64,000 nucleotides of DNA from a virus. The notes beneath the pieces are model-generated. The model worked only from the letters and a program-made list of their open reading frames with translations, was not told the DNA's origin and did no database searches. The stretch lies in IMG/VR virus record IMGVR_UViG_3300032278_002257, positions 1 through 64,000 of that record; one strand, given 5' to 3'. Position numbers and translations under genes: made by a program. Shown here piece after piece: positions 51,386 to 60,990 of this stretch (the stretch's first letter is position 1; each line of letters begins with the position of its first letter).

Positions 51386-52033
51386 ATGAAATTAATTACA
51401 GAAGTTTCTGAAGCATTAGAGTATGTTGCTGAAGAAGGAAAAGATGGAACAACGAATTATAAAATTCGTGGAATCTTTATGCAAGCAGAACAGATGAATA
51501 GAAATAAAAGAACATATCCTCTTTCTGTTCTCGAAAGTGAAGTTAAGAGATACAATAAAGAATATGTTAATAAAAATAGAGCATTTGGTGAATTAGGTCA
51601 TCCTGACGGCCCTACTGTTAATTTAGATAGGGTTTCTCATATGATCACAAAGTTGGATCAAGAAAAAAATGATTTTGTTGGCGAAGCTAAAATTTTAAAT
51701 ACACCAAATGGTAAAATTGTCAGAGAACTTATTTCAGCGGGTGCTACACTTGGAGTATCTTCTAGAGGAATGGGATCTTTGACCCCTACACGGAATGGAA
51801 GCGTTGTAGGAAATGATTATTATCTGTCAACAGCAGGTGATATTGTCGCAGACCCTTCTGCCCCCAATGCCTTCGTTGAAGGAATTATGGAAGGAAAAGA
51901 ATGGGTTTGGGATAACGGCATAATTAAAGAAACAGAAATAGATAAATATAAGCAGAGTATTTTATCAGCTACAAGCGTTACTTTAGAAGAAGCTAAGCTA
52001 AATGCGTTTGCTGATTTTATTTCTAAGTTATAA
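51386..52033 (+). CDS. gp21: Prohead core protease (gp21-like, S77-type)
   Basis: The 215-residue serine protease has AFGELGHPDGPTVNLDRVSHMI with the catalytic His (about residue 75), and AGATLGVSSRGMGSL with the catalytic Ser near residue 127. In T4 it cleaves scaffold and capsid N-termini after LxE or IxE. A matching LAE site is seen in gp23 here, and LxE/IxE starts are seen in several other proteins of the window. GGGGATAAAA lies before the ATG. Confidence 0.9.
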   Translation: MKLITEVSEALEYVAEEGKDGTTNYKIRGIFMQAEQMNRNKRTYPLSVLESEVKRYNKEYVNKNRAFGELGHPDGPTVNLDRVSHMITKLDQEKNDFVGEAKILNTPNGKIVRELISAGATLGVSSRGMGSLTPTRNGSVVGNDYYLSTAGDIVADPSAPNAFVEGIMEGKEWVWDNGIIKETEIDKYKQSILSATSVTLEEAKLNAFADFISKL

Positions 52034-52038
52034 AGTAT

Positions 52039-52046
52039 TATAAATA
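52039..52046 (+). promoter_or_regulatory. T4-type late promoter (TATAAATA)
   Basis: A perfect octamer in the 75-base gap between protease and scaffold genes, 63 bases before the scaffold ATG, which has its own TTAGGAGC ribosome site. It probably boosts scaffold and capsid synthesis. Confidence 0.6.
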
Positions 52047-52108
52047 CTTAAACAATTATAGACAAATATATTCCATTAATATTTGAAACTCAGTTAGGAG
52101 CAATAAAA

Positions 52109-53362
52109 ATGGTAAAAGAAGAAACAACGGAAGCAGAAGTTCTCGAAGAAGGACAGGCTGAAGCTGAAAATGAAGCTCCCGTAGAAGAGCTAGACGAAGC
52201 TCCTGCAGGGGTTCAAGATTTAGGTGGCGATGATCCAAATACGGGAAAAGCGAATAAACCCGATGCAGGAACGTCTCAATCACCATCCAGAAAAGCGGAT
52301 AAAAGAAATCCAGAAAAAAAGCAACCAACTCAAGGAAATTCAGTAAAACCCGCACATGAAGAAAAGGAAGTGAAATCAAATACTAAAAATGGTATGATTG
52401 CACAAGTTTATGAAATGTTGAAGGGTATGAATAAGGATGAAATTTCCGAAAAATTTGGATTAATTCAAGATTTAGTAGATTTAGATATTCAAGAATTAAA
52501 TTCAACTGCTGATGCAGAAGCGGCAGAAGAAGATGTTGTTGCTGAAGCACAAGAAAAAATTCTTTATTCTCGAAAAGATCTTACCGCAGATGATATTGAA
52601 CTCGATTCCAATGAGGATATTGAGGCAATGTCTGGTAAAGAAGAACTTTCAGATGAATTTAAAGCGAAAGCTAAAGATATCTATGAAACAGCTGTAAAAG
52701 CTAAAGTAGTAGATGAAGTAAATAAGAGAGTTGAAAAAATCGAAGAAGAATATCTCAACGAAATTGAAGATTCAACAAAGAAATTCCAAGGTGAAATGGT
52801 TGAAAAGGTAGACAACTATCTCAACTATGTCGTTACAGAATGGATGGAAGACAATAACCTTGCGGTTGAGCGAGGGATTAAATCTGAATTAACAGACGAT
52901 TTTATGACAGGTTTAAGAAATCTCTTTAAAGAACATTACATAGATGTTCCAGAAGAGAAAGTAGACATTGTGGATGACCTGTTTGATAAGGTCGAAGAAC
53001 TTGAAAGTAAATTGAACGAAGAAATTGATAAAAACGTTTCTTTGAAAAAAGACCTCGCAGAAGCTACAAAAGAAGGAATCTTGAGTGATGTTTGTGAAGA
53101 TTTGGCAGACACACAAAAAGAAAAAATTTCCAGTTTAGCGGAAGGTGTAGAGTTTGAAAATGAAGACCAATTTAAAGCTAAATTAGCAATGCTAAAAGAA
53201 TCATATTTTCCTCAAAAAGAAGTAGTTAAAAGTGAAGACGATGTCACTGAAACAACTTTATCGACCGAGGAACTGAGTGAAGAAATTGAAGGTGTTCAAG
53301 CGGAAAAAAGAGATGCTCAAATGCAAGCATATCTTAATATGTTAGACACTAAAACTAAGTAA
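52109..53362 (+). CDS. gp22: Prohead scaffold protein (gp22-like)
   Basis: The 417-residue protein is highly acidic and almost entirely helical, with long coiled-coil stretches (about residues 185-330; EKIEEEYLNEIEDSTKKFQ and EELESKLNEEIDKNVSLKKDL). The N-terminal 120 residues are Glu/Pro-rich and disordered. A conserved VVTEWMEDNNLAVERGIKSEL segment is typical of gp22 in marine T4-like phages. It forms the internal scaffold and is removed by gp21. The position before the capsid gene agrees. Confidence 0.85.
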   Translation: MVKEETTEAEVLEEGQAEAENEAPVEELDEAPAGVQDLGGDDPNTGKANKPDAGTSQSPSRKADKRNPEKKQPTQGNSVKPAHEEKEVKSNTKNGMIAQVYEMLKGMNKDEISEKFGLIQDLVDLDIQELNSTADAEAAEEDVVAEAQEKILYSRKDLTADDIELDSNEDIEAMSGKEELSDEFKAKAKDIYETAVKAKVVDEVNKRVEKIEEEYLNEIEDSTKKFQGEMVEKVDNYLNYVVTEWMEDNNLAVERGIKSELTDDFMTGLRNLFKEHYIDVPEEKVDIVDDLFDKVEELESKLNEEIDKNVSLKKDLAEATKEGILSDVCEDLADTQKEKISSLAEGVEFENEDQFKAKLAMLKESYFPQKEVVKSEDDVTETTLSTEELSEEIEGVQAEKRDAQMQAYLNMLDTKTK

Positions 53363-53399
53363 TTTAACTTATAACCACTTATACATTAAAGGAGAATAA

Positions 53400-54737
53400 A
53401 TGTATATTGCTGAAGAAATTCAAAAAAAGTGGGCACCTGTGATCAATCATCCTGATTTGGATGAGATTAAAGATCCTTATAAAAGACAGGTGACCGCTGT
53501 AATTTTAGAAAACCAAGAACGTATGATGCGCGAATCGCGTGGTGGTATGGGGCTCTTAGCGGAGTCAGGTCCTACTAATGTCATGGGTGCTTCCAGCTCT
53601 ACAGCTGGAGATGGATCAGTAGATATCTACGATCCAGTACTTATTTCGTTGGTAAGACGTGCGATGCCTAACCTAGTTGCGTATGACGTTTGTGGTGTAC
53701 AACCGATGACAGGACCTACCGGTCTTATTTTTGCGATGAGAGCAAGATATGCTACACAAGGTGGCGATGAGGCTCTCTTTAATGAAGCTAATACTTCATT
53801 TGGTTCAGCGAATACCAACGCAGCGAACACGCAAACCGGTGATAATCCTGCAGATTCTGGATATATGGCATATACCGGTATGTCAACAGCTAATGCAGAG
53901 ACAAGAGGCGCAAATGATCCTCAAGTTGATGGTGACGCTATTCCAGAAATGGCTTTCTCAATCGAGAAGGTAACCGTAACCGCAGTAAGTAGAGCACTGA
54001 AAGGTGCATACTCAATGGAATTGGCACAAGACTTGAAAGCAATTCATGGTCTTGACGCTGAAACTGAATTGGCTAATATTCTTTCCGCTGAAATTTTGGC
54101 TGAAATTAATAGAGAAGTCATTCGTTCCATTGGCTCGTCAGCGAAACCTGGTGCAGCATATGGTACTGCAACCGCAGGTACTTTCGACTTAGACGTTGAC
54201 TCTAACGGTAGATGGTCAGTTGAAAAATTTAAAGGTCTGATGTTCCAAATCGAACGTGAAGCTAATGCGATAGCAAAAGACACACGTAGAGGAAAAGGGA
54301 ACATGATCATTTGTGCATCTGATGTTGCTTCGGCACTTCAAATGGCAGGTGTTCTAGACTACACTCCAGCGATGCAAACTGGAATTAACGTTGATGATAC
54401 TGGTAATACTTTTGCTGGTGTTCTCAATGGTCGATTCAAAGTTTACATTGATCCATTTGCGGCTAACCAAGCAACCAACTATATGATTGTTGGTTACAAA
54501 GGTTCTAGTCCTTATGATGCTGGACTTTTCTATTGTCCATATGTTCCACTGCAAATGGTAAGAGCAATTGGTGAAGATAACTTCCAGCCACGTATCGGGT
54601 TTAAAACTCGTTATGGTATGGTAGCTAATCCTTTCGCTACATCCGCCGCAGCTGGTGCAGTTGACATCGACGGTACACTCGGTGCGACTAACCAAAATGT
54701 GTATTACAGATTGGTCAAAGTTGCTAACTTGATGTAA
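53400..54737 (+). CDS. gp23: Major capsid protein (gp23-like)
   Basis: The 445-residue HK97-fold capsid protein has a 55-residue N-terminal propeptide ending in GLLAE-SGPTN, a gp21 cleavage site. The rest shows the typical marker segments YDPVLISLVRRAMPNLVAYDVCGVQPM, GLIFAMRARY, ALKGAYSMELAQDLKAIHGLDAE and the C-terminal NPFATS. The codon use is slightly richer in G/C than in the accessory genes, as expected for a highly expressed gene. AAAGGAGAA precedes the ATG, and a strong terminator follows. Confidence 0.97.
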   Translation: MYIAEEIQKKWAPVINHPDLDEIKDPYKRQVTAVILENQERMMRESRGGMGLLAESGPTNVMGASSSTAGDGSVDIYDPVLISLVRRAMPNLVAYDVCGVQPMTGPTGLIFAMRARYATQGGDEALFNEANTSFGSANTNAANTQTGDNPADSGYMAYTGMSTANAETRGANDPQVDGDAIPEMAFSIEKVTVTAVSRALKGAYSMELAQDLKAIHGLDAETELANILSAEILAEINREVIRSIGSSAKPGAAYGTATAGTFDLDVDSNGRWSVEKFKGLMFQIEREANAIAKDTRRGKGNMIICASDVASALQMAGVLDYTPAMQTGINVDDTGNTFAGVLNGRFKVYIDPFAANQATNYMIVGYKGSSPYDAGLFYCPYVPLQMVRAIGEDNFQPRIGFKTRYGMVANPFATSAAAGAVDIDGTLGATNQNVYYRLVKVANLM

Positions 54738-54744
54738 TCTAACC

Positions 54745-54783
54745 AAAAAGGGGGAGTTAGTCTTTGACGTCTCCCCTTTTTTT
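54745..54783 (+). terminator. Rho-independent terminator after the capsid gene
   Basis: GGGGAG (54751-54756) pairs with CTCCCC (54771-54776), extended by A-T and G-T pairs on the outside and GTC/GAC inside, followed by a run of seven T. It lies 8 bases after the capsid stop and ends the structural transcript. It is the clearest terminator in the window. Confidence 0.9.
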
Positions 54784-54800
54784 ACGCCCTAAATACTATT

Positions 54801-55337
54801 ATGGCAACAATAGCAGGCAGACCTGAAAATTTAAGTTATCTTTCTCCAGTTGGGTTTAAGTTTTTATTAAACAAATTACCCAACGTTGAGTATTTCTGCC
54901 AAGGAATTACTCTTCCTGGAATTTCCCTTATGTCAGTTCCCCTAGAAACCCCATTTACAAGAATACCTTATCCAGGAGATAGAGTAGAATTTCAGGATTT
55001 TATTGTTAGATTTATTATTGATGAAGATATGTTAAATTTTACTGAAATATTTAAGTGGATGCAAGGTTTGGGATTTCCGGACAGTTTTGATCAATATAAG
55101 GCACTTAAAGATTCTGATCCAGCAGCACCAGGGGCGAACGCGGGAATTACATCTGACGCGACTCTAATAGTATTGACAGGAGCATCTACTCCAAAAATTA
55201 GAGTATCTTTTAAAGATTGTTTTCCAATGATGTTATCAGCTGTAAATTTTGATACAGCAAATGAAGATATTCAATATATTCAAGCTGATGCCACTTTTTC
55301 TTATAGATCATTTGATATAGAAAACATACGAAAATAA
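54801..55337 (+). CDS. Fourth tail tube-like protein
   Basis: The 178-residue protein resembles the tube-fold family: LSPVGFKFLLNKLPNVEYFCQGITLPGISLMSVPLETPFTRIPYPGDRVEFQDFIVRFIIDEDMLNF, and a late strand IQADATFSYRSFDIE. It differs more from gp19 than the three tandem copies do, so a baseplate or tube-initiator role (like T4 gp54/gp48, same fold) is possible. It follows the capsid terminator. No convincing promoter is placed correctly; the CTAAATA near 54789 lies too close to the ATG. Confidence 0.65.
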   Translation: MATIAGRPENLSYLSPVGFKFLLNKLPNVEYFCQGITLPGISLMSVPLETPFTRIPYPGDRVEFQDFIVRFIIDEDMLNFTEIFKWMQGLGFPDSFDQYKALKDSDPAAPGANAGITSDATLIVLTGASTPKIRVSFKDCFPMMLSAVNFDTANEDIQYIQADATFSYRSFDIENIRK

Positions 55338-55349
55338 TAGGATTATATT

Positions 55350-55787
55350 ATGAAAATTGAAGAAATTGAAAGTCTGTGGGAAACAGACAGTAAAATAGAT
55401 TCTGCCGATTTATCAGGAGAATCCCTCAAATCCCCCCAGTTACATAACAAATATTTCAAAATTTTAAATCAGGAAATATTAGCTAGTAAATACATAGAAT
55501 CTCAAAAACATATTCTCAGAAAGAAAAAATGGTCATATTTTAATGGTATAAGTATAGATGAGAATAATGATGAAGTTTTTCCAGTTAAAAGAGGACATAA
55601 ACTTACAAAGGATGATGTTAATGCATTGATCGAAGGTGAACAAGAATTTATAGATACACGATTGAAATTGGAGTTACAAAATCAAAAAATAACATATCTC
55701 GAATCTATAATAAAAGAAATATCTCAAAGAACATGGAATATTAAGAATGCAATCGAGTGGCACAAGTTCACAAATCCAGAACATTGA
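55350..55787 (+). CDS. uvsY: UvsY-like recombination mediator
   Basis: The 145-residue protein matches T4 UvsY in size (137) and layout: acidic start ESLWETDSKID, SPQLHNKYFKIL, KWSYFNG and the C-terminal helix QRTWNIKNAIEWHKFTNPEH with the conserved IKNAIEWxKF block. UvsY loads the UvsX recombinase on ssDNA coated by gp32. It overlaps uvsW by 41 bases, as the helicase gene starts inside its C-terminal block. Confidence 0.85.
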   Translation: MKIEEIESLWETDSKIDSADLSGESLKSPQLHNKYFKILNQEILASKYIESQKHILRKKKWSYFNGISIDENNDEVFPVKRGHKLTKDDVNALIEGEQEFIDTRLKLELQNQKITYLESIIKEISQRTWNIKNAIEWHKFTNPEH

Positions 55788-57261
55788 TACTTTATTTGTA
55801 TCAAAAATAAATGAATCATACATTAAAGTAAAGACAAATCCATCAGTTGCACAAGAATTGTGTGATTATTTTACATTTAGTGTTCCAGGATTTCAATTCA
55901 TGCCCGCATTTAGAGAAAAATTGTGGGATGGAAAAATTAGATTATATAGTGTACATGACCAAAGACTTTATTTTGGTTTATTATCTTATGTGCAGAAGTT
56001 TGCTCAAGGTAGAAAGTATCCATGTATTTGTCAAGAAAATGTTAATAATATCCATAACATAACGGATGGTGATTTATTTGATTATATTGTAAGTTTAAAA
56101 TTACCATTTGATCCACATGATTATCAATTTGATGCTATACGAGCGGGTATAATTTATAAAAGAATGTTATTAGTATCTCCGACGGCTTCTGGAAAATCAT
56201 TTATAATATATTTGTTAATAAGATATTTACAGGATCATTTAAATAAAAAGAAGATACTTTTAATAGTACCCACAACGTCACTCACATCACAAATGTATAA
56301 TGATTTTGGAGATTATTCAATAAATAATGGATGGTCTAATAGAGATAATTGTCATGTTGTTTTTGCTGGACAAGATAAGGTTTCAGAAAAACCTATTATC
56401 ATTTCTACATGGCAGAGTATATATAAATTAAAAGAGGAATATTTTTCTCAATATGATGCAATATTTGGAGATGAGGCTCATGGATTTAAATCAAAATCAT
56501 TAACAAATATAATGACTAAAGCCATAAATGCGGACTATAGAATAGGCTCTACAGGGACTCTAGATGGCACTCAGACACATAAACTAGTTTTAGAAGGGTT
56601 ATTTGGTCGAGTTTTTAAATCGACTACTACAAAGGATCTTATTGATAAAAATATACTATCACCATTTAAAATAGAATCTTTAGTATTACAGTATAGTGAT
56701 GATATATGTGAGGCTGCAAAAAAATTAAAATATAGAGAAGAACTTGAATATTTAATAACTAATAAAAATAGAATAACTTTCATTAAAAATCTAGCATTGA
56801 CGCTAAATGGGAATACATTAATATTGTTTTCTCTAATCAAACATGGAAAGTCTTTATTTGAAGCAATAAAGGAAGGATCAAATGATAAGCGAAGAATATT
56901 TTTTATATATGGCGGAACCGACGCCGAACGAAGAGAACAATTCAGAGGAATTACAGAAAAATCAAAAAACGCGATTATTATTGCCAGTTATGGCGTATAC
57001 AGTACCGGCGTCAACATTAGGAATCTTCACAACATTATTTTCGCTAGTCCTTCTAAATCTCGTATTAGGAACCTTCAATCGATAGGTAGAGGATTGCGTA
57101 AAAGTGAAACAAAAGAAATGGCGACCCTTTATGATATTAGTGATGATCTATCTTGGAAAAGTAAATCAAATTATACATTGAATCATTTTAAAATAAGAAT
57201 TCAAATGTATAATGAAGAAAGTTTTCCATATAAAATTAGAAATTTAAAGTTTAAAGGATAG
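55747..57261 (+). CDS. uvsW: UvsW-like DNA helicase
   Basis: The 504-residue SF2 helicase has an N-terminal DNA-binding part, Q/I motifs HDYQFDAIRAGI and SPTASGKS (Walker A, near residue 148), DEAH-type motif II (FGDEAHGF), motif III STGTLDG and C-terminal SIGRGLRKSE (motif VI). T4 UvsW unwinds R-loops and branched DNA and helps the switch from origin- to recombination-dependent replication. The gene is neighboured by uvsY and the late sigma gene, as in T4. Confidence 0.9.
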   Translation: MQSSGTSSQIQNIDTLFVSKINESYIKVKTNPSVAQELCDYFTFSVPGFQFMPAFREKLWDGKIRLYSVHDQRLYFGLLSYVQKFAQGRKYPCICQENVNNIHNITDGDLFDYIVSLKLPFDPHDYQFDAIRAGIIYKRMLLVSPTASGKSFIIYLLIRYLQDHLNKKKILLIVPTTSLTSQMYNDFGDYSINNGWSNRDNCHVVFAGQDKVSEKPIIISTWQSIYKLKEEYFSQYDAIFGDEAHGFKSKSLTNIMTKAINADYRIGSTGTLDGTQTHKLVLEGLFGRVFKSTTTKDLIDKNILSPFKIESLVLQYSDDICEAAKKLKYREELEYLITNKNRITFIKNLALTLNGNTLILFSLIKHGKSLFEAIKEGSNDKRRIFFIYGGTDAERREQFRGITEKSKNAIIIASYGVYSTGVNIRNLHNIIFASPSKSRIRNLQSIGRGLRKSETKEMATLYDISDDLSWKSKSNYTLNHFKIRIQMYNEESFPYKIRNLKFKG

Positions 57262-57275
57262 TAAAAAGATTTATA

Positions 57276-57304
57276 TTGACTCTTGCCCTTTCCTATGATA
57301 TAAT
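57276..57304 (+). promoter_or_regulatory. Sigma70-type promoter before gene 55
   Basis: TTGACT (57276-57281), a 17-base spacer and a perfect TATAAT (57299-57304), in the 76-base gap before the gp55 ATG, which has a TAAGGAG ribosome site. It lets unmodified host polymerase make the late sigma factor, as expected for a gene that must come before late transcription. Confidence 0.8.
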
Positions 57305-57337
57305 TAGTTATATTTAAAAATTTATAAGGAGTTAATT

Positions 57338-57904
57338 ATGGCATCAAAGCATTATGTAAATAATGCAAAATTCTTAGAAGAAATCCAAGAATATAGAAAT
57401 AAGTATTTAATTACAAAAGATAAAGGAGAAGAATCGCCTTTACTTCCAGATTATATTGGAGAATGTTTTATGTTGATAGCAGAGAGGCTTTCTCATAGAC
57501 CAAATTTTATGAATTATGCATTTAGAGAAGATATGATATCTGATGGTATAGAAAATTGTTTGCAGTATGTTAATAATTTTGATCCTGAAAAATCATCAAA
57601 TCCATTCGCATATTTCACACAAATTATATATTATGCATTTTTAAGAAGAATACAAAAAGAAAAAAAACAGTTATATATTAAATATAAAACGATTGATAAA
57701 AATAGATTTTTGGAAGACAATGCTGATTATATTGCATCTGAAAAATCTACAGGTGCAACAGATCAAGTATCTATGGAAAAATTTTCAGAAATTTATGATT
57801 TTATAGATAATTTTGAAAGATATAAAAGAAAAAAATCCAAAAAAGCCAAACCCACACCACCATTATATAAAGAAGAAAAAGATGAAGCTAGCGCTGATAA
57901 CTGA
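57338..57904 (+). CDS. gp55: Late-transcription sigma factor (gp55-like)
   Basis: The 188-residue protein matches T4 gp55 in length and motifs: HYVNNAKFLEEIQEYR, the sigma region 2-like helix REDMISDGIENCLQYVNNFDP, then NPFAYFTQIIYYAFLRRIQKEKKQLYIK. It recognises the TATAAATA octamers found through the window. The C-terminus is basic, then acidic; the usual sliding-clamp binding tail is not obvious. It overlaps gene 47 by 23 bases. Confidence 0.9.
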   Translation: MASKHYVNNAKFLEEIQEYRNKYLITKDKGEESPLLPDYIGECFMLIAERLSHRPNFMNYAFREDMISDGIENCLQYVNNFDPEKSSNPFAYFTQIIYYAFLRRIQKEKKQLYIKYKTIDKNRFLEDNADYIASEKSTGATDQVSMEKFSEIYDFIDNFERYKRKKSKKAKPTPPLYKEEKDEASADN

Positions 57905-58946
57905 TACCCATGCGGGTGCAAGAAATGATTCTGCTATTTTTAATAATTTTTTTATGGATTTTTATGAAAATCAATTTTTTCCTACAATAAAGGAAAGAGG
58001 AGTAGAAGCCATAATTCATCTTGGAGATTTATTTGATAGAAGAAAGTATATTAATTTCAATACACTATCTTCTTGGAGAGAAAAATTTTTCAAGCCATGT
58101 CAAGAATATCCATGTCATTTTATTTTAGGTAATCATGATGTTTATTATAAAAATACAAATGATGTAGCAAGTACAGATTTATTGTTGCGAGAATATGATT
58201 TTGAAATTTATAATGTTCCCAAAGAAGTAAAATTTGGAACTTTGGATATTTTGTTCATGCCCTGGATTAATGATGAAAATTATGAAGAATGTATTAGTGC
58301 GATAAAAGAAACAAAATCTCAAGTAATGTTTGGTCATTTTCAAGTAGATGGATTTGAAATGCATAGTGGCGTATATTCACAAGAGGGAATGAAGAAAAAT
58401 ATATTTGAGAAATTTGATGTTGTATTAAGTGGACATTTTCATCATAAATCTGATAATGGAACTTTATTTTATTTGGGCAATCCATATGAAATGACTTGGC
58501 AAGACTATGCAGATCAAAAGGGGTTTCATATTTTTGATACAGAATCAAGAGAGTTAGAATTTATACCAAATGAAAAGGTAATTTTTAAAAAAATATATTA
58601 TGATGATACAGATAAAGATTTTACTGATATAGTAAATGCTGATTATTCTGAATATAAGAATTGTTATGTTAAAGTAGTTGTCCAAAAGAAATCTGACTCT
58701 TACTTGATGGAACAATTAATACAAAGAATAGAGCAAAATGATCCATCTAGTGTGGTGGTAGTAGACACACATATTGATAGTATGATATCTGATCAACTTA
58801 TAGAAGATATTGAGTCTGAAGACACAATGTCAATTGTATCAAGATATATAGAAGCATTAGAAACTAATGTGAATAAAGGAGAACTTGATATTTTAATGAG
58901 AGATTTACATACTGAAGCACTTCAAACTGAATTTATTACTTCATAA
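57882..58946 (+). CDS. gp47: Recombination endonuclease subunit (gp47-like, Mre11-type)
   Basis: The start is set at the ATG at 57882 (MKLALITDTHAGARND), giving 354 residues; a longer reading from 57813 would run through gp55. It has metallophosphoesterase motifs LITDTHAG, IIHLGDLFDRRK, FILGNHDVYYK, VMFGHFQVDGFEM and LSGHFHHKS. With gp46 it resects DNA ends for recombination. The gene order 47, small gene, 46 is like T4. Confidence 0.9.
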   Translation: MKLALITDTHAGARNDSAIFNNFFMDFYENQFFPTIKERGVEAIIHLGDLFDRRKYINFNTLSSWREKFFKPCQEYPCHFILGNHDVYYKNTNDVASTDLLLREYDFEIYNVPKEVKFGTLDILFMPWINDENYEECISAIKETKSQVMFGHFQVDGFEMHSGVYSQEGMKKNIFEKFDVVLSGHFHHKSDNGTLFYLGNPYEMTWQDYADQKGFHIFDTESRELEFIPNEKVIFKKIYYDDTDKDFTDIVNADYSEYKNCYVKVVVQKKSDSYLMEQLIQRIEQNDPSSVVVVDTHIDSMISDQLIEDIESEDTMSIVSRYIEALETNVNKGELDILMRDLHTEALQTEFITS

Positions 58947-58954
58947 AGGAAACC

Positions 58955-59257
58955 ATGAGCAATTATGATATGGATGAGATAGAAAGACAAAGACGAAAAA
59001 CACAGGAAGAATCAATTAAAGGCACGAAACCAAAGAGAAAGCCGACCGCATGCGGGCCTGGCAATCCAATGATAGAAACAAAATCAAATATACCCATTTC
59101 ATTACCTAATAAAGACGCAATCAAGCTCGCTATTTTAGCACATGAAAATAATGTAACGCTCAATGCATATTGTATAGATATTTTAAGACAAGGAATTGAA
59201 AGTGGAGAGCATCGATTTGAACACGATTCTCGTCCCCAACTTTTAAATGAATCTTAA
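58955..59257 (+). CDS. Small basic protein, possible ribbon-helix-helix fold
   Basis: The 100-residue protein lies between genes 47 and 46, where T4 has small 46.1/46.2-type genes. The N-terminus is charged and disordered. The middle, NIPISLPNKDAIKLAILAHENNVTLNAYCIDILRQGIESG, has a strand followed by two helices as in HicB/CopG-like RHH regulators. It may bind DNA. It overlaps gene 46 by one base. Confidence 0.5.
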   Translation: MSNYDMDEIERQRRKTQEESIKGTKPKRKPTACGPGNPMIETKSNIPISLPNKDAIKLAILAHENNVTLNAYCIDILRQGIESGEHRFEHDSRPQLLNES

Positions 59258-60990
59258 TGATAATATTTAAGAAGGTCCGTTGGACTAATTTCTTGTCAAC
59301 AGGAAATAATCCCGTCGAAATCCTTTTAGACAAATCCACAACATCATTGATTATTGGAGAGAATGGTTCTGGAAAATCAACCATTCTTGATGCACTATGC
59401 TTTGCGCTGTATGGAAAACCATTCAGAAATATTAATAAACCACAATTGGTAAATTCTACAAATGAAAGAGGAACATTAGTAGAATTGGAATTTTCAATTG
59501 GAAATAATTTTTATCAAGTGTCTAGGGGAATAAAACCTAATATATTTGAAATAAAATGTAATCAAAAATTAATAAATCAAGACTCTCATTCTAGAGATTA
59601 TCAAGAATATCTTGAGAAAACAATTTTACAATTTAATTATAAATCATTTACACAAGTTGTAATTCTTGGATCTGCATCCTTTACTCCATTCATGCAATTA
59701 AAATTGACGGATAGGAGAAATATTATTGAATCTCTTTTAGATATTCAAATTTTTTCATTAATGAACAATCTTTTGAAGGAGCGTGTTTCTGAAAATAAAA
59801 ATGAATTAGATGATTTGGCAATACAAAAAGATAAAATAAATCATCAAATTAATGTACAAAATGATTATATAACATCTCTTGAAAAAGACAATCAAAAATT
59901 GATTGAAGAAAATCAAAAGAAAATAGATGATTCGAATATTCAAATAGATTCGTATAATAAGGATAATGAAATAATCCAACAATCTACCAATTCTTTGATA
60001 GAGTCTGTTAAAGATTCTAATAAAATCAATACTCGAAAGAAAAAACTTGACATTTTGAAAGAAAAGGTTCAGGATAGTATACAGTCAAAAGAACATGAAA
60101 TACATTTTTATGAAGAAAATACAGATTGTCCAACATGTAAACAATCAATAGATGAGATATTCAGATCTGAACAAATTAAAACTAAGAAAAATAAAGTTGG
60201 TGAACAGCAGAGTGGATTGAAAGAACTGATAACTGAATTAGAAACCACTCAAACAAAAATAGATGAAATTTCTATACAACTTGAACAGATATCAGATTTT
60301 CAATCAAAAATTTCAAAAAATACAAATTCTATTTTAGGAATACAAAAATATATTGAAAAGATTAAAGATGAATTATCTAAACTTTCTCTGACAGGAAATA
60401 TTAAAGAACAAAGAAAAAAATTAGCAGATTATCAGAACAATTTAAATAAATATGAAGAAGAGGTTAAAGGCTTATTTACAGTTAAAGAGATACATGAGGT
60501 TGCCACATCTCTATTAAAAGATGGGGGAATTAAATCTCGTATTATAAAAACTTATTTACCAATAATAAATACGTATATTCAGAGGAATCTTACAGCATTA
60601 GATTTTTATGTTTCATTTAATCTAGATGAAAATTTTAATGAAACAATAAAATCTAGGTTTAGAGATGACTTTACATATTCATCATTTTCGGAAGGTGAGA
60701 AGATGAGAATTGATTTGGCATTATTATTTGCTTGGAGACAAGTCGCTAAAATCAAAAATAGTATGAACACTAATCTATTAATACTTGATGAAGTATTTGA
60801 CAGTTCCTTAGATGCAGCAGGAACAGATGAATTTTTGAAATTGATAAATGGTTTAGATAAAAATATTAATACTTTTGTTATCTCTCATAAGGGAGAATCT
60901 CTTTATGAAAAATTTAAACACATGATTAAATTTGAAAAGAAAAATTATTTTAGTAGAATAGTAGATTATGAGAATCCTACCATTAGTTGA
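59257..60990 (+). CDS. gp46: Recombination endonuclease subunit (gp46-like, Rad50/SbcC-type)
   Basis: The 577-residue ABC-type ATPase has Walker A IGENGSGKST near residue 32, then a long coiled coil with a zinc hook CPTCKQ near 290, a signature-type FSEGEKMRIDLALLFAWRQ and Walker B LLILDEVFDSSLDAAG. With gp47 it forms the end-resection nuclease. It overlaps the deformylase gene by 23 bases. Confidence 0.95.
   Translation: MIIFKKVRWTNFLSTGNNPVEILLDKSTTSLIIGENGSGKSTILDALCFALYGKPFRNINKPQLVNSTNERGTLVELEFSIGNNFYQVSRGIKPNIFEIKCNQKLINQDSHSRDYQEYLEKTILQFNYKSFTQVVILGSASFTPFMQLKLTDRRNIIESLLDIQIFSLMNNLLKERVSENKNELDDLAIQKDKINHQINVQNDYITSLEKDNQKLIEENQKKIDDSNIQIDSYNKDNEIIQQSTNSLIESVKDSNKINTRKKKLDILKEKVQDSIQSKEHEIHFYEENTDCPTCKQSIDEIFRSEQIKTKKNKVGEQQSGLKELITELETTQTKIDEISIQLEQISDFQSKISKNTNSILGIQKYIEKIKDELSKLSLTGNIKEQRKKLADYQNNLNKYEEEVKGLFTVKEIHEVATSLLKDGGIKSRIIKTYLPIINTYIQRNLTALDFYVSFNLDENFNETIKSRFRDDFTYSSFSEGEKMRIDLALLFAWRQVAKIKNSMNTNLLILDEVFDSSLDAAGTDEFLKLINGLDKNINTFVISHKGESLYEKFKHMIKFEKKNYFSRIVDYENPTIS

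Noticed and set aside
52056-52379. 107-codon Leu-rich open frame on the minus strand
   Set aside because: Antisense to the Glu-rich start of the scaffold gene; GAA/GAG codons read backwards give TTC/CTC, which explains the Leu/Phe-rich product.
54354-54746. 130-codon open frame on the minus strand
   Set aside because: It lies entirely antisense to the capsid gene; it is Ser/Thr/Cys-rich with no family likeness and no ribosome site, and is explained by the codon use of the capsid gene.
54788-54795. CCTAAATA as a late promoter for the tube-like gene
   Set aside because: It lacks the first two bases of the octamer core and lies 5 bases before the ATG, which leaves no room for a leader.
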